Both the position numbers and the translations under genes were made by a program. This document shows positions 9,758 through 16,981 of a DNA stretch of 20,596 bases, piece by piece. The notes under the pieces were generated by a model that saw nothing but the letters and a program-made list of their open reading frames with translations, was not told where the DNA came from and searched no databases. Numbering within the stretch: position 1 is the first letter of the stretch; every line of letters begins with the position of its first letter. This stretch comes from Pseudomonadota bacterium (GTDB lineage: Bacteria > Pseudomonadota > Gammaproteobacteria > Burkholderiales > Burkholderiaceae): contig CAUJJP010000047.1 of assembly GCA_963205525.1 (NCBI GenBank), positions 1-20,596 of the forward strand, read 5' to 3'.

Positions 9758-10954
9758 TCAGCGCGCCGCGGCGCGCGCGCTCAGGATCTCGAACGCGGGC
9801 AGGGTCTTGCCCTCCAGCACCTCGAGGAAGGCGCCGCCGCCGGTGGAGATGTAGCCGATCTCGCGCTCGATGCCGTACTTGGCGATCGCCGCCAGGGTGT
9901 CGCCGCCACCGGCGATGCTGAACGCGCTGCTGCGCGCGATCGCGCGCGCGACGACCTCGGTGCCGTGGCCGAAGGCATCGAACTCGAACACCCCCACCGG
10001 GCCGTTCCAGACGATGGTGCCGGCGGCCTCCAGCTGCGCCGCCAGCGCGGCCGCGGTCTGCGGGCCGATGTCGAGGATGAGCTCGTCGTCGGCCACCTCG
10101 GCGGCCGGCTTGACGGTGGCCGGCGCGTCGGCGGCAAAGGTCTTGGCCACCACCACGTCGGTCGGGATGGGCACCGCCGCGCCGCGTGCGCGCATCGCTT
10201 CGATCACCGCGCGCGCATCGTCCAGCAGCGCCGGCTCGGCCAGGCTTTTGCCGATCTTCAGGCCGGCGGCGAGCATGAAGGTGTTGGCGATGCCGCCGCC
10301 GACGATCAGGCCGTCGACCTTGGCCGCCAGGCTTTGCAGGATGGTGAGCTTGGTGCTGACCTTGGAGCCGGCGACGATCGCCAGCAGCGGGCGCCTGGGG
10401 TTCGCCAGCGCCTGGGTGATGGCGTCGATCTCGGCCGCCAGCAGCGGGCCGGCACAGGCGACGGGGGCGTACTGCGCAATGCCGTAGGTGCTGGCCTCGG
10501 CGCGGTGCGCGGTGCCAAAGGCGTCGTGCACGAAGATGTCACACAGCGCCGCCATCTTGCGCGCCAGCGCCTCGTTGTTCTTCTTCTCGCCCGGGTTGAC
10601 GCGGCAGTTCTCCAGCAGCACCAGCTCGCCCGGCTGCACGGTCACCCCGTCCACCCAGTCGCTGCGCAGCGGCACCGGGCGGCCGAGCAGATCGGCCAGC
10701 CGCTGCGCCACCGGCGCCAGCGAGTCCTGCGGCCGCAGCGTGCCCTCGCTCGGGCGCCCGAGGTGGCTGGTGACCATCACCGCCGCTCCGGCGTCCAGCG
10801 CCATGCGGATCGCAGGCAGGCTGGCGCGCACGCGCGTGTCCTCGGTGATCTGGCCGGCTTCGTCCAGCGGCACGTTGAGGTCGGCGCGGATGAAGACCCG
10901 GCGCCCCTTGACTTGGCCCTGGGCGACCAGGTCCTGGAATCGGATGACGTTCAT
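9758..10954 (-). CDS. pgk: Phosphoglycerate kinase
   Basis: The enzyme transfers phosphate between 1,3-bisphosphoglycerate and ADP in glycolysis and gluconeogenesis. The 398-residue length fits bacterial PGK. N-domain substrate motifs are [11 protein letters not shown] (20-30) and [11 protein letters not shown] (61-71). Further motifs are [37 protein letters not shown] and [10 protein letters not shown]-domain nucleotide motifs are WNGPVGVFE and GGGDTLAAI, followed by [15 protein letters not shown]. The ATG at 10954 gives the standard MNVIRFQDL start, but the region just upstream lacks a clear Shine-Dalgarno. It is the first gene of the pgk-maeB-pyk run. The gap gene often found directly upstream is absent; a GIN-domain gene is there instead. 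Confidence 0.97.
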   Translation of the reverse strand: MNVIRFQDLVAQGQVKGRRVFIRADLNVPLDEAGQITEDTRVRASLPAIRMALDAGAAVMVTSHLGRPSEGTLRPQDSLAPVAQRLADLLGRPVPLRSDWVDGVTVQPGELVLLENCRVNPGEKKNNEALARKMAALCDIFVHDAFGTAHRAEASTYGIAQYAPVACAGPLLAAEIDAITQALANPRRPLLAIVAGSKVSTKLTILQSLAAKVDGLIVGGGIANTFMLAAGLKIGKSLAEPALLDDARAVIEAMRARGAAVPIPTDVVVAKTFAADAPATVKPAAEVADDELILDIGPQTAAALAAQLEAAGTIVWNGPVGVFEFDAFGHGTEVVARAIARSSAFSIAGGGDTLAAIAKYGIEREIGYISTGGGAFLEVLEGKTLPAFEILSARAAAR

Positions 10955-11019
10955 GGGGGATGGCGTGGCGGCTGGGCCGGTGGACAGCTGGGCAGGTGGA
11001 CAGGTGTGCGCCCTGGTGC

Positions 11020-11035
11020 CGGCGCCGCGGCGCCG
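11020..11035. repeat. Perfect 16-bp GC palindrome between the GIN gene and pgk
   Basis: The sequence cggcgccgcggcgccg is its own reverse complement and sits in the 128-bp gap 10955-11082. As an RNA it could fold only with a tight loop, and no T-run follows on the minus strand, so it is not a convincing terminator. The same gap holds a direct repeat ggtggacag at 10979-10987 and 10995-11003. Nothing else is recognisable there. Confidence 0.35.
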
Positions 11036-11082
11036 CCGTCGCCCAGGGGCGGACCCTCGATTGTCGCCGAGCCGCCGCCGCG

Positions 11083-11817
11083 TCAGCGCCGCTGCACGCT
11101 GCCGCTGCCGACGACGGAGGTCTTGACGGCGGCGACGCGGCCGCCGTAGCGCACGTCGCCGGAGCCGACGATGGACACCGACAAAGCCTTGTGCGCGGTG
11201 ACCTCGGCGTTGCCGCTGCCCGCGACCGCCACCTCGACCTCGTCGGCGTCGACCGCGCCCAGGTCCACGTCGCCGCTGCCGGCGATGGTGACCGAGGCGC
11301 GCCCGGCCGTGCCGGCGGCGCGGACGTCGCCGCTGCCGGCGACCGCCAGGGTCAGCTCGTCGGCCACGACCCGGCCGAGCTCCAGGTCGCCCGATCCGGC
11401 CACCGCCAGCACCAGGCGCGGCGCCTGCACCGACTCGGCCCGCAGACGGCCGGGGCCGGCGTTGGCCAGCGCCTCGATCTTCGCCGCCTCCAGCTGCGCC
11501 AGCAGCGTGACCGGCGCGCGCAGCACGGCGCCACGGCGCAGACGCAGCACCAGGGTCGGGCGGCCCCGGCGCGACTCGACCACGGTCTCGACGAGTGCCA
11601 GCTGCTGGGCGTCACCGACCAGGGTCAGCGCCTCGCGGCCGGTCTGGCGCAGCCGCAGCTCGATCGGCGCCTCGAGCGCCACGGCCTCGAAGCCGGCCAC
11701 CGGGCGTTCCTGGCTGGCGCCGGCCTGGGCAAACACCGGCGGCACCGCGGCGAGCAGGACCGCGATGCAGGCGATGGCGAACAGCGAGGGGCGGCGCAGG
11801 GCGGGCAGGGCGGGCAT
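11083..11817 (-). CDS. Exported GIN-domain (DUF2807) protein with GSGD repeats
   Basis: The 244-residue protein matches the DUF2807 / 'auto-transporter adhesin head, GIN domain' family by its repeated GSGD pattern. No enzymatic role is known for the family. ATG 11817 gives a clean signal peptide: basic [10 protein letters not shown], hydrophobic core [17 protein letters not shown], and probable cleavage after VFA (residue 30). The protein is then periplasmic or surface-exposed. Residues 38-130 hold the opening [19 protein letters not shown] and [14 protein letters not shown] strands. From 141 to the end, six turns at 18-20 residue spacing read [40 protein letters not shown] and GSGSVQRR, as in a beta-helix. 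An in-frame TTG at 11874 would add 19 residues ahead of the signal peptide and is less likely. It follows the lipoprotein gene by 141 bp on the same strand. Role unknown; envelope location inferred. Confidence 0.85.
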   Translation of the reverse strand: MPALPALRRPSLFAIACIAVLLAAVPPVFAQAGASQERPVAGFEAVALEAPIELRLRQTGREALTLVGDAQQLALVETVVESRRGRPTLVLRLRRGAVLRAPVTLLAQLEAAKIEALANAGPGRLRAESVQAPRLVLAVAGSGDLELGRVVADELTLAVAGSGDVRAAGTAGRASVTIAGSGDVDLGAVDADEVEVAVAGSGNAEVTAHKALSVSIVGSGDVRYGGRVAAVKTSVVGSGSVQRR

Positions 11818-11958
11818 GGCGGCGGCTTCCTGGAAGTGCACGGGATGCACAGCCTGCCGGCGCGCCAGCCGCAACGCCAGCGCATTGCGACACGGCGCCG
11901 CCGCGGCCGACGGACCGCGGCTTCAGGCGCTGCTTCGGCCGCCGTCTCAGCTACCGTC

Positions 11959-12327
11959 TCAGCCGCCGTGGCCGGCCTTGGCGCTGCGCGGCGCGGGCGC
12001 GTCCTCTTCGCCTGCGCCCTGCTGCGCCGCCTCCAGCAGCGCGGTCGCCTCCGGCGAGGGCAGGCTGGGCGGCTGGACCTCGATCTTGTTCTCCGCCATG
12101 TAGTCGTTCATCTCGCGCCAGCCGGCGAAGACGGCGGCCTTGTCGGCCTTCTTGTTCAGCACGTAGCAGTCCTCGATCGCGCGTCCGGCGTGCCTGCAGG
12201 CGCTGCCTATGGCCTTGCCCTCGGCCTCGTGGCGCGCCTGCTGCTGGCTCAGGGTCTCGATGCCCAGCAGGTCGCAGCCGGCGAGCAGCAGCGGCAGCAG
12301 GAGCAGAAGACGGACAGGACGGCCCAT
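11959..12327 (-). CDS. Small conserved-type lipoprotein of unknown function
   Basis: The 122-residue protein starts at ATG 12327. The signal MGRPVRLLLLLPLLLAGC ends in a clear lipobox (LLAG|C18), so the mature protein should be lipidated at Cys18 and anchored in the envelope. The mature core QQQARHEAEGKAIGSACRHA and IEDCYVLNKKADKAAVFAGW has two further cysteines (44 and 54), 10 apart, which could form a disulfide. It continues with REMNDYMAENKIEVQPP, and the tail from about 90 is Ala/Pro/Glu-rich and likely disordered. The core looks like a small uncharacterised betaproteobacterial lipoprotein I have seen described only as hypothetical; I do not know its function. It lies 89 bp after fmt and 141 bp before the GIN gene. 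A longer in-frame reading upstream of the ATG lacks coding character. Confidence 0.8.
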   Translation of the reverse strand: MGRPVRLLLLLPLLLAGCDLLGIETLSQQQARHEAEGKAIGSACRHAGRAIEDCYVLNKKADKAAVFAGWREMNDYMAENKIEVQPPSLPSPEATALLEAAQQGAGEEDAPAPRSAKAGHGG

Positions 12328-12416
12328 GCGGACACTATCGGCCGACCATGCGGCGGACTTGAGCGCGGCCTCGATCGTGGAATCGAGCCGGGCCCGGGCC
12401 ACGGCGCCGCCGGGCT

Positions 12417-13373
12417 TCAGCCCAGACGGCTGCCGGGCGCCAGTGGCTGCGCCTGCAGCCACGCCGCAGCACACACGCGCCGCCCGCCCGGTCGCTGCAG
12501 CTCCAGCAGTTCCAGTGCCGCCTCGCCGCAGGCCACCCGCAGGGCGCCGGCAGGCGCTGCCAGCACCGTGCCAGGTGTGCCGCTGGCGTCGACGACGCGT
12601 GCCCGCCAGAGCTTGACCGGCTGGCCCTCGCACATGAAATGCGCCCCCGGGAAGGGGTCGAAGGCGCGCACGCGGCGCTCGATCAGGGCCGCCGGCTGCG
12701 TCCAGTCGATCGCCGCCTCGGCCTTTTCGATCTTGTGGGCGTAGCTCACGCCCTGCACCGGCTGCGCCAGCGCAGCCTCGTCCAGCGTCTGCAAGGCCTG
12801 CACGATCAGGCGCGCACCGAGGGCGGCGAGCCGCTCGTGCAGGCTGGCGCTGCTGTCGTCCGGCCGGATCGGCTCCGTCGCGCTGAGCCGCATCGGCCCG
12901 GTGTCCAGGCCGGCGTCCATCTGCATGATGGTGATCCCGGTCTGCTCGTCGCCGGCCTCGATGGCGCGCTGGATGGGCGCCGCGCCACGCCAGCGCGGCA
13001 GCAGCGAGGCGTGGATGTTCAGGCAGCCGCGCGGCGGCAGCGCCAGCACCCAGGGCGGCAGGATCAGGCCGTAGGCCGCCACCACCATCAGCTCGGGCGC
13101 CGCCGCCTCCAGCGCGTCGCGCGCCGCCGCCGCGTCCTGCGGGTAGCGGCCGTCCAGGCGCAGACTGCGCGGCTGCAGCAGCGGCAAGCCCAGTTCCAGC
13201 GCGAGCTGCTTCACCGGCGAGGCCTGCAGCTTCTGGCCGCGGCCGGCCGGACGATCCGGCTGCGTCAGCACCAGGGACACCGGATGGCCGGCCTTGACCA
13301 GCGCCCGCAGGGCCGTCGCGGCGAAGTCCGGCGTGCCGGCAAAGGCCAGCCGGCCGGGGGCGGCGGCGGGCAT
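12417..13373 (-). CDS. fmt: Methionyl-tRNA formyltransferase
   Basis: Fmt transfers a formyl group from 10-formyl-tetrahydrofolate to methionyl-tRNA(fMet) for translation initiation. The 318-residue length fits the family. The N-terminal domain starts [18 protein letters not shown], followed by the basic tRNA-contact loop [20 protein letters not shown] (37-56). The catalytic centre [17 protein letters not shown] carries Asn119 and His121, and the DAGLDTGPM segment carries Asp157, completing the Asn-His-Asp triad. The C-terminal OB-like domain includes [20 protein letters not shown] and [23 protein letters not shown] 13373 overlaps the def stop codon by one base (TGATG), so the two are translationally coupled in the usual def-fmt order. 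Confidence 0.97.
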   Translation of the reverse strand: MPAAAPGRLAFAGTPDFAATALRALVKAGHPVSLVLTQPDRPAGRGQKLQASPVKQLALELGLPLLQPRSLRLDGRYPQDAAAARDALEAAAPELMVVAAYGLILPPWVLALPPRGCLNIHASLLPRWRGAAPIQRAIEAGDEQTGITIMQMDAGLDTGPMRLSATEPIRPDDSSASLHERLAALGARLIVQALQTLDEAALAQPVQGVSYAHKIEKAEAAIDWTQPAALIERRVRAFDPFPGAHFMCEGQPVKLWRARVVDASGTPGTVLAAPAGALRVACGEAALELLELQRPGGRRVCAAAWLQAQPLAPGSRLG

Positions 13374-13888
13374 CAGGCGGGCGACTTCTCTTCGCGCGCC
13401 TTCTTCAGCATCCGGGTGCGGATGCGCTCGCGCTTGAACGGGCTCAGGTACTCGACGAAGACCTTGCCCAGCAGGTGGTCCAGCTCATGCTGGATGCACA
13501 CCGCCATCAGGCCCGAGGCCTCGCGCTCGAAGGGCTGGCCGTCGCGCCCGAGGGCGCGCACCACCACGTGGGCATGCCGGCGCACGCGGTCGTAGATCGC
13601 CGGCACCGACAGGCAGCCCTCGTCGTTGAAGCTCATGTCCTCGCTGCGCGCGGTGATCTCGGGGTTGATCAGCACCAGCGGCTTGTCGCGCGTCTCGGAG
13701 GTGTCCATCACCACCACCCGCTCGTGGACGTCGACCTGGGTCGCGGCCAGGCCCACGCCTTCCGCGGCATACATGGTCTCCAGCATGTCGTCGACCAGTT
13801 GCCGGATGCGGTCGTCGACCGCCGCCACCGGCTTGGCCACGGTGTGCAGCCGGGGATCTGGATAGCGCAGGATGTTCAGCAACGGCAT
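13373..13888 (-). CDS. def: Peptide deformylase
   Basis: Def removes the N-formyl group from nascent proteins at the ribosome. It is a 171-residue type I metalloenzyme. The three family motifs are intact: GVGLAATQ (44-51), EGCLSVP (90-96) with metal ligand Cys92, and QHELDH (133-138) with ligands His134 and His138 and catalytic Glu135. The N-terminus [20 protein letters not shown] is standard, so ATG 13888 is well supported. The C-terminal tail [18 protein letters not shown] is basic, as in ribosome-binding Def helices. Its stop overlaps the fmt start. It is divergent from the LysM gene across 250 bp, so its promoter should lie in 13889-14138. Confidence 0.97.
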   Translation of the reverse strand: MPLLNILRYPDPRLHTVAKPVAAVDDRIRQLVDDMLETMYAAEGVGLAATQVDVHERVVVMDTSETRDKPLVLINPEITARSEDMSFNDEGCLSVPAIYDRVRRHAHVVVRALGRDGQPFEREASGLMAVCIQHELDHLLGKVFVEYLSPFKRERIRTRMLKKAREEKSPA

Positions 13889-14138
13889 GACGCAGGGAAC
13901 AACAAGTGGTTTCAGCTGTGGAAGTCACACAACGAAGGCCGCTGTGAAGGGCTGCACAGCGGCCGGTTCCCCTGGCTCTTTTCGTTGCGATATCAAGGGT
14001 TTAGGGGGAAAATCTTGCGCAACAGATGAACTTTGCCCAAGTGCCGTTCGCGGCGCGATGAGGCAGGATCGCAAGCCGCAGCGCGCTGCGATTGTGACAC
14101 CCCGAGATCCACGCGCTCGCCACCGGGAGAACTGCTGC
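13889..14138. promoter_or_regulatory. Divergent def / LysM-gene intergenic region
   Basis: The 250 bp hold both divergent promoters. The segment about 13979-14040 is clearly less GC-rich than its surroundings. On the plus strand TTGCGA (13985-13990), 17 bp, GAAAAT (14008-14013) is the best sigma-70-like candidate for the LysM-dprA-smg run, about 120 bp ahead of the LysM start. A palindrome ttgcgcaa lies at 14015-14022, just downstream of that -10. I see no strong matching promoter for def. A hairpin at 13937-13964 is listed separately. Motifs are read directly; activity is inferred. Confidence 0.4.
13937..13964. repeat. Perfect 10-bp inverted repeat between def and the LysM gene
   Basis: Arms ggccgctgtg (13937-13946) and cacagcggcc (13955-13964) are exact reverse complements around an 8-base loop. 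No T-run directly follows on either strand, and the position between two divergent starts argues against a terminator. It lies about 50-75 bp upstream of def, so it would be a stem in the def leader if def transcription starts to its right, or an operator-like site. Confidence 0.6.
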
Positions 14139-15314
14139 ATGAGCCTGCCCGTCCGTTCCGGCTTCCGTCCGGCCGTCCTTTTCATGGCGACGCTGACGCT
14201 CGCCCTGGGCGCCCACGCCGCCGAGCCGAACTTCCCCGTGACGCCACAGTGGCGCGCCACGGCGCAGCAGGTGGCGAGCGCCGGGGTGCCGCTGTCCGAG
14301 CTGGCGCCCAACGCCCCCGAGCAGCACACCGTGCAGCGGGGCGACACGCTGTGGGACATCTCCCGGCTGTTCCTCACCAGCCCCTGGCGCTGGCCCGAGC
14401 TGTGGGGCATGAACCTCGATCAGATCCGCAACCCGCACCTGATCTATCCCGGCCAGGTGCTGTACCTGGTCAAGCAGGACGGCCGGGCCACCCTGCGCCT
14501 GGCGCGCCCGGGCGATGGCACGGCGCCGTCCAACACGGTCAAGCTCAGCCCGCGCGTGCGCAGCCAGCTGCTGGACAACGGCGCCATCGCGTCGATCCCG
14601 CTGCACCTGATCGGACCCTTCCTCAACGACGCGGTGGTGTTCGAGTCCGACGTCCTGGCGGACGCGCCGCGCATCGTCGCCACCCAGGAAGGCCGGGTGC
14701 TGCTGTCGCGCGGCGAGCTCGCCTATGTGCGCGGTGATCTTGGGGGCGCGCGCGACTTCCGGCTCTTCCGCGAGCCGCGCGCCCTGGTCGACCCGGCCAC
14801 GCGCGAGATCCTGGGCTACGAGGCGCGTTACGTCGGCAGCGCCAGCCTGGAGCGTCCGGGCGAGGACCGGGTCGGCGCCGACGGCCGGGCCGAGATCGTC
14901 CCCGCGAGCTTCCGGATCCAGGACCTGCGGCTGGAAGCCGGCGTCGGCGACCGCCTGTACCCGGCGCCGATGAGCGACCTCGCGGCCTATGCACCGCACG
15001 CCCCGGCGCAGCCGGTGGACGGACAGGTGGTCTCCATCTACGGCGAGGGTTTGAACGCGGGCCAGAACCAGATCGTTGCCATCAACCGCGGCACACGCGA
15101 CGGCATGGAGCGCGGCCACGTGCTCGCCCTGTGGCGGCGCGGCGCCGAGACCATGGACCGCACGATCGCCGCCGGACGCGGCCAGCCGATCCGTCTGCCC
15201 GACGAGCGCCACGGCCTGCTGTTCGTGTTCCGCACCTTCGATCGCGTGTCCTACGCGCTGATCCTGAACGTGCAGCAGCCGGTGCGCGCCGGCGACCGCT
15301 TCACCCAGCCCTGA
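14139..15314 (+). CDS. Exported LysM-domain protein
   Basis: The 391-residue protein has a signal peptide (MSLPVRSGFRP, hydrophobic AVLFMATLTLALG, cleavage near AHA-A at 27) and a LysM domain at about 61-111. Key parts are HTVQRGDTLWDISRLFL, WRWPELWGMN, IRNPHLIYPGQVLYLV. LysM domains bind peptidoglycan N-acetylglucosamine, so a periplasmic cell-wall role is likely, but no hydrolase domain is visible. The remaining 280 residues are a conserved-type C-terminal region (DRLYPAPMSDLAAYAPHAPA, NQIVAINRGTRDGMERGHVL) with no function known to me. The family is commonly found just before dprA in betaproteobacteria. ATG 14139 has GGGAGA about 8 bases upstream; an in-frame ATG at 14058 would put 27 polar residues before the signal peptide. 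dprA follows after 22 bp. Confidence 0.93.
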   Translation: MSLPVRSGFRPAVLFMATLTLALGAHAAEPNFPVTPQWRATAQQVASAGVPLSELAPNAPEQHTVQRGDTLWDISRLFLTSPWRWPELWGMNLDQIRNPHLIYPGQVLYLVKQDGRATLRLARPGDGTAPSNTVKLSPRVRSQLLDNGAIASIPLHLIGPFLNDAVVFESDVLADAPRIVATQEGRVLLSRGELAYVRGDLGGARDFRLFREPRALVDPATREILGYEARYVGSASLERPGEDRVGADGRAEIVPASFRIQDLRLEAGVGDRLYPAPMSDLAAYAPHAPAQPVDGQVVSIYGEGLNAGQNQIVAINRGTRDGMERGHVLALWRRGAETMDRTIAAGRGQPIRLPDERHGLLFVFRTFDRVSYALILNVQQPVRAGDRFTQP

Positions 15315-15336
15315 CACCGAGCAGCGGCGACTGGCG

Positions 15337-16467
15337 ATGTCGCAGGAGGCAGCCGAGCGCGACGCCTGGCTGCGCCTGCTGCTGTGCGAAGGCCTGGGCC
15401 GCAGCACGGCGCGGCGCCTGCTGGCCGCCTTTGGCAGCGCGGTGGCGGTGATCGAGGCCCCCGCCGGCGCTCGCCTGCGTGTCGGCGGCGCCCGGGCTGG
15501 CGCCCTGGACGTGCCAGCCCCAAGCCTGGATGCGCGCCTGGCCCGCGCCGTCGCCTGGCTGGACGGGGCCGCTGCAGGCGGCCCGCCGCGCGCCCTGTGG
15601 CCGCTGGACAGCCCGCACTTCCCGGCCCCCCTGCTGCAGACCGCCGACCCGCCGCTGGCCTTGTTCGCCGAGGGCGACCCGGCCCGGCTGGCGCGTCCCA
15701 TGCTGGCCATCGTCGGCAGCCGCAGCGCCACCGCCCAGGGTCTGGACCACGCGCGCGCCTTCGCCCGTCACTTTGCCGAGGCCGGCTGGACCATCGTCTC
15801 CGGCCTCGCCGCCGGCATCGACGGCACCGCCCACGAGGGCGCGCTGGCCGCAGGCCTCAACGGCGGCGGCAGCGGCGGCACGCTGGCGGTGCTGGGCACC
15901 GGTCCCGACATCGTCTACCCGCACCAGCACCGGGCCCTGGCGGCGCGCATCCGCGCCCAAGGCCTGATCCTGAGCGAGTACGCACCCGGCACCCCGGCGC
16001 TGGCGCTCAACTTCCCGCGCCGCAACCGCATCATCGCCGGGCTCGCGGCGGGTACCCTGGTGGTCGAGGCCACGCTTCGCTCGGGCTCGCTGATCACGGC
16101 CCGCCTGGCGGCCGAGGCCGGACGCGAGGTGTTCGCCATCCCCGGCTCGGTGCACGCCCCGCAGTCGCGCGGCTGCCACGCCCTGATACGCGAGGGCGCC
16201 AAGCTGGTGGAGAGCGCGGCCGACGTGCTGGAGGAGTTGCGCCAGCCGGGCCCTCCCGTCGCTTCTGCGCCGACGGGCACCGACGACGAAGCTGCCACAA
16301 ACCCCTTGCTGGCGGCCCTCGGCCACGATCCCGTGACGCTGGACGCCCTCATCGCCCGCACCGGCTGGGACGCCGCGACCCTGAACCTGAAGCTGCTGGA
16401 ACTCGAGCTCGAGGGCCAGGTGGCCCGCCTGCCCGGCGGGCTTTTCCAGCGCCGGGCCGGGGTATAG
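15337..16467 (+). CDS. dprA: DNA-processing protein DprA
   Basis: DprA binds incoming single-stranded DNA and loads RecA during natural transformation. The 376-residue protein has all three usual parts. A SAM-like/HhH N-terminus is at 1-50 (LCEGLGRSTARRLLAAFGSA). The Rossmann-like DprA core is at about 85-300, with AIVGSRSATAQGLDHA (124-139), IVSGLAAGIDGTAHEGAL (153-170), VLGTGPDIVYPHQHRALAAR, NFPRRNRIIAGLA and VEATLRSGSLITARLA. A winged-helix C-terminus lies at about 318-376 (DPVTLDALIARTGWDAATLN). A short NGGGSGG insertion (175-181) sits before the GTLAVLGTG strand. ATG 15337 lacks a strong Shine-Dalgarno but is 22 bp after the LysM gene, so coupling in one operon is likely. The presence of dprA alone does not show that the organism is competent. 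Confidence 0.96.
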   Translation: MSQEAAERDAWLRLLLCEGLGRSTARRLLAAFGSAVAVIEAPAGARLRVGGARAGALDVPAPSLDARLARAVAWLDGAAAGGPPRALWPLDSPHFPAPLLQTADPPLALFAEGDPARLARPMLAIVGSRSATAQGLDHARAFARHFAEAGWTIVSGLAAGIDGTAHEGALAAGLNGGGSGGTLAVLGTGPDIVYPHQHRALAARIRAQGLILSEYAPGTPALALNFPRRNRIIAGLAAGTLVVEATLRSGSLITARLAAEAGREVFAIPGSVHAPQSRGCHALIREGAKLVESAADVLEELRQPGPPVASAPTGTDDEAATNPLLAALGHDPVTLDALIARTGWDAATLNLKLLELELEGQVARLPGGLFQRRAGV

Positions 16468-16474
16468 TGGATCG

Positions 16475-16927
16475 ATGTTCGACGTCCTCGTCTACCTGTA
16501 CGAAACCTACTGGCGCCCGGACGCCTGCCCCGACCACCGGCAGCTTTCGCGCAAGCTCAGCGCCGCCGGCTTCGAGCGCGACGAGATCCAGGAAGCGCTG
16601 CACTGGCTGGACGGTCTGGCGGCCGGCGCCGAGGCCCGCGTCGCCGACCAGCAGCCATCCAGCCACCGCGTCTATACCGAGACCGAGCGCGAGCGCCTGG
16701 GCGACGAGTCAATCGGCTTCATCCGCTTCCTGGAGTCGGCCGGCGTGCTGCCTCCGGCGATGCGCGAGATGGTGATCGACCGCGCGAGCGCCATCGGCAG
16801 CGGCCCGCTGGCGCTGGACGACGTGAAGGTGATCGTGCTGATGGTGTTCTGGAGCCTGGGCGAGGAACCCGACGCGCTGATCCTCGACGAGCTGTTCGTC
16901 GACCCGGAAGACCGCGTCATCAACTGA
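16475..16927 (+). CDS. smg: Smg / DUF494 family protein
   Basis: The 150-residue protein matches DUF494 (Smg) along its length: MFDVLVYLYETYW, LSRKLSAAGFERDEIQEALH, IRFLESAGVLPPAMREMVID, ALDDVKVIVLMVFWSLGEEP and DELFVDPEDRVIN. The molecular function is not established. The gene is regularly found downstream of dprA in beta- and gammaproteobacteria. ATG 16475 is 7 bp after the dprA stop, with GTGGA a few bases ahead. It is the last gene of the plus-strand run and converges on the DUF1631 gene across 54 bp. The topoisomerase gene that often follows smg in related genomes is not in the window. Confidence 0.95.
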   Translation: MFDVLVYLYETYWRPDACPDHRQLSRKLSAAGFERDEIQEALHWLDGLAAGAEARVADQQPSSHRVYTETERERLGDESIGFIRFLESAGVLPPAMREMVIDRASAIGSGPLALDDVKVIVLMVFWSLGEEPDALILDELFVDPEDRVIN

Positions 16928-16934
16928 ACGCGGC

Positions 16935-16961
16935 CGCAGCACCCGGCACCGGGGCGCTGCG
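16935..16961. terminator. Possible hairpin between convergent smg and DUF1631 genes
   Basis: Outer arms cgcagc (16935-16940) and gctgcg (16956-16961) enclose an inner cccg/cggg stem with a 4-base loop. It lies in the 54-bp gap between two convergent stops, where a two-way terminator would be expected. There is no T-run on either strand, so intrinsic termination is doubtful. Confidence 0.3.
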
Positions 16962-16981
16962 AAAGCCGACCAGGACGTCGA

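Noticed and set aside
10955..11082. The GC palindrome and ggtggacag direct repeat as a terminator for the GIN gene
   Set aside because: There is no T-run, and a perfect palindrome leaves almost no loop. Kept only as a low-confidence repeat.
16441..16474. A TATAGT -10-like box at 16463-16468, just before smg, as an internal promoter
   Set aside because: No acceptable -35 lies at 16-18 bp, and the box overlaps the dprA stop in a tightly spaced run. Chance match is more likely.
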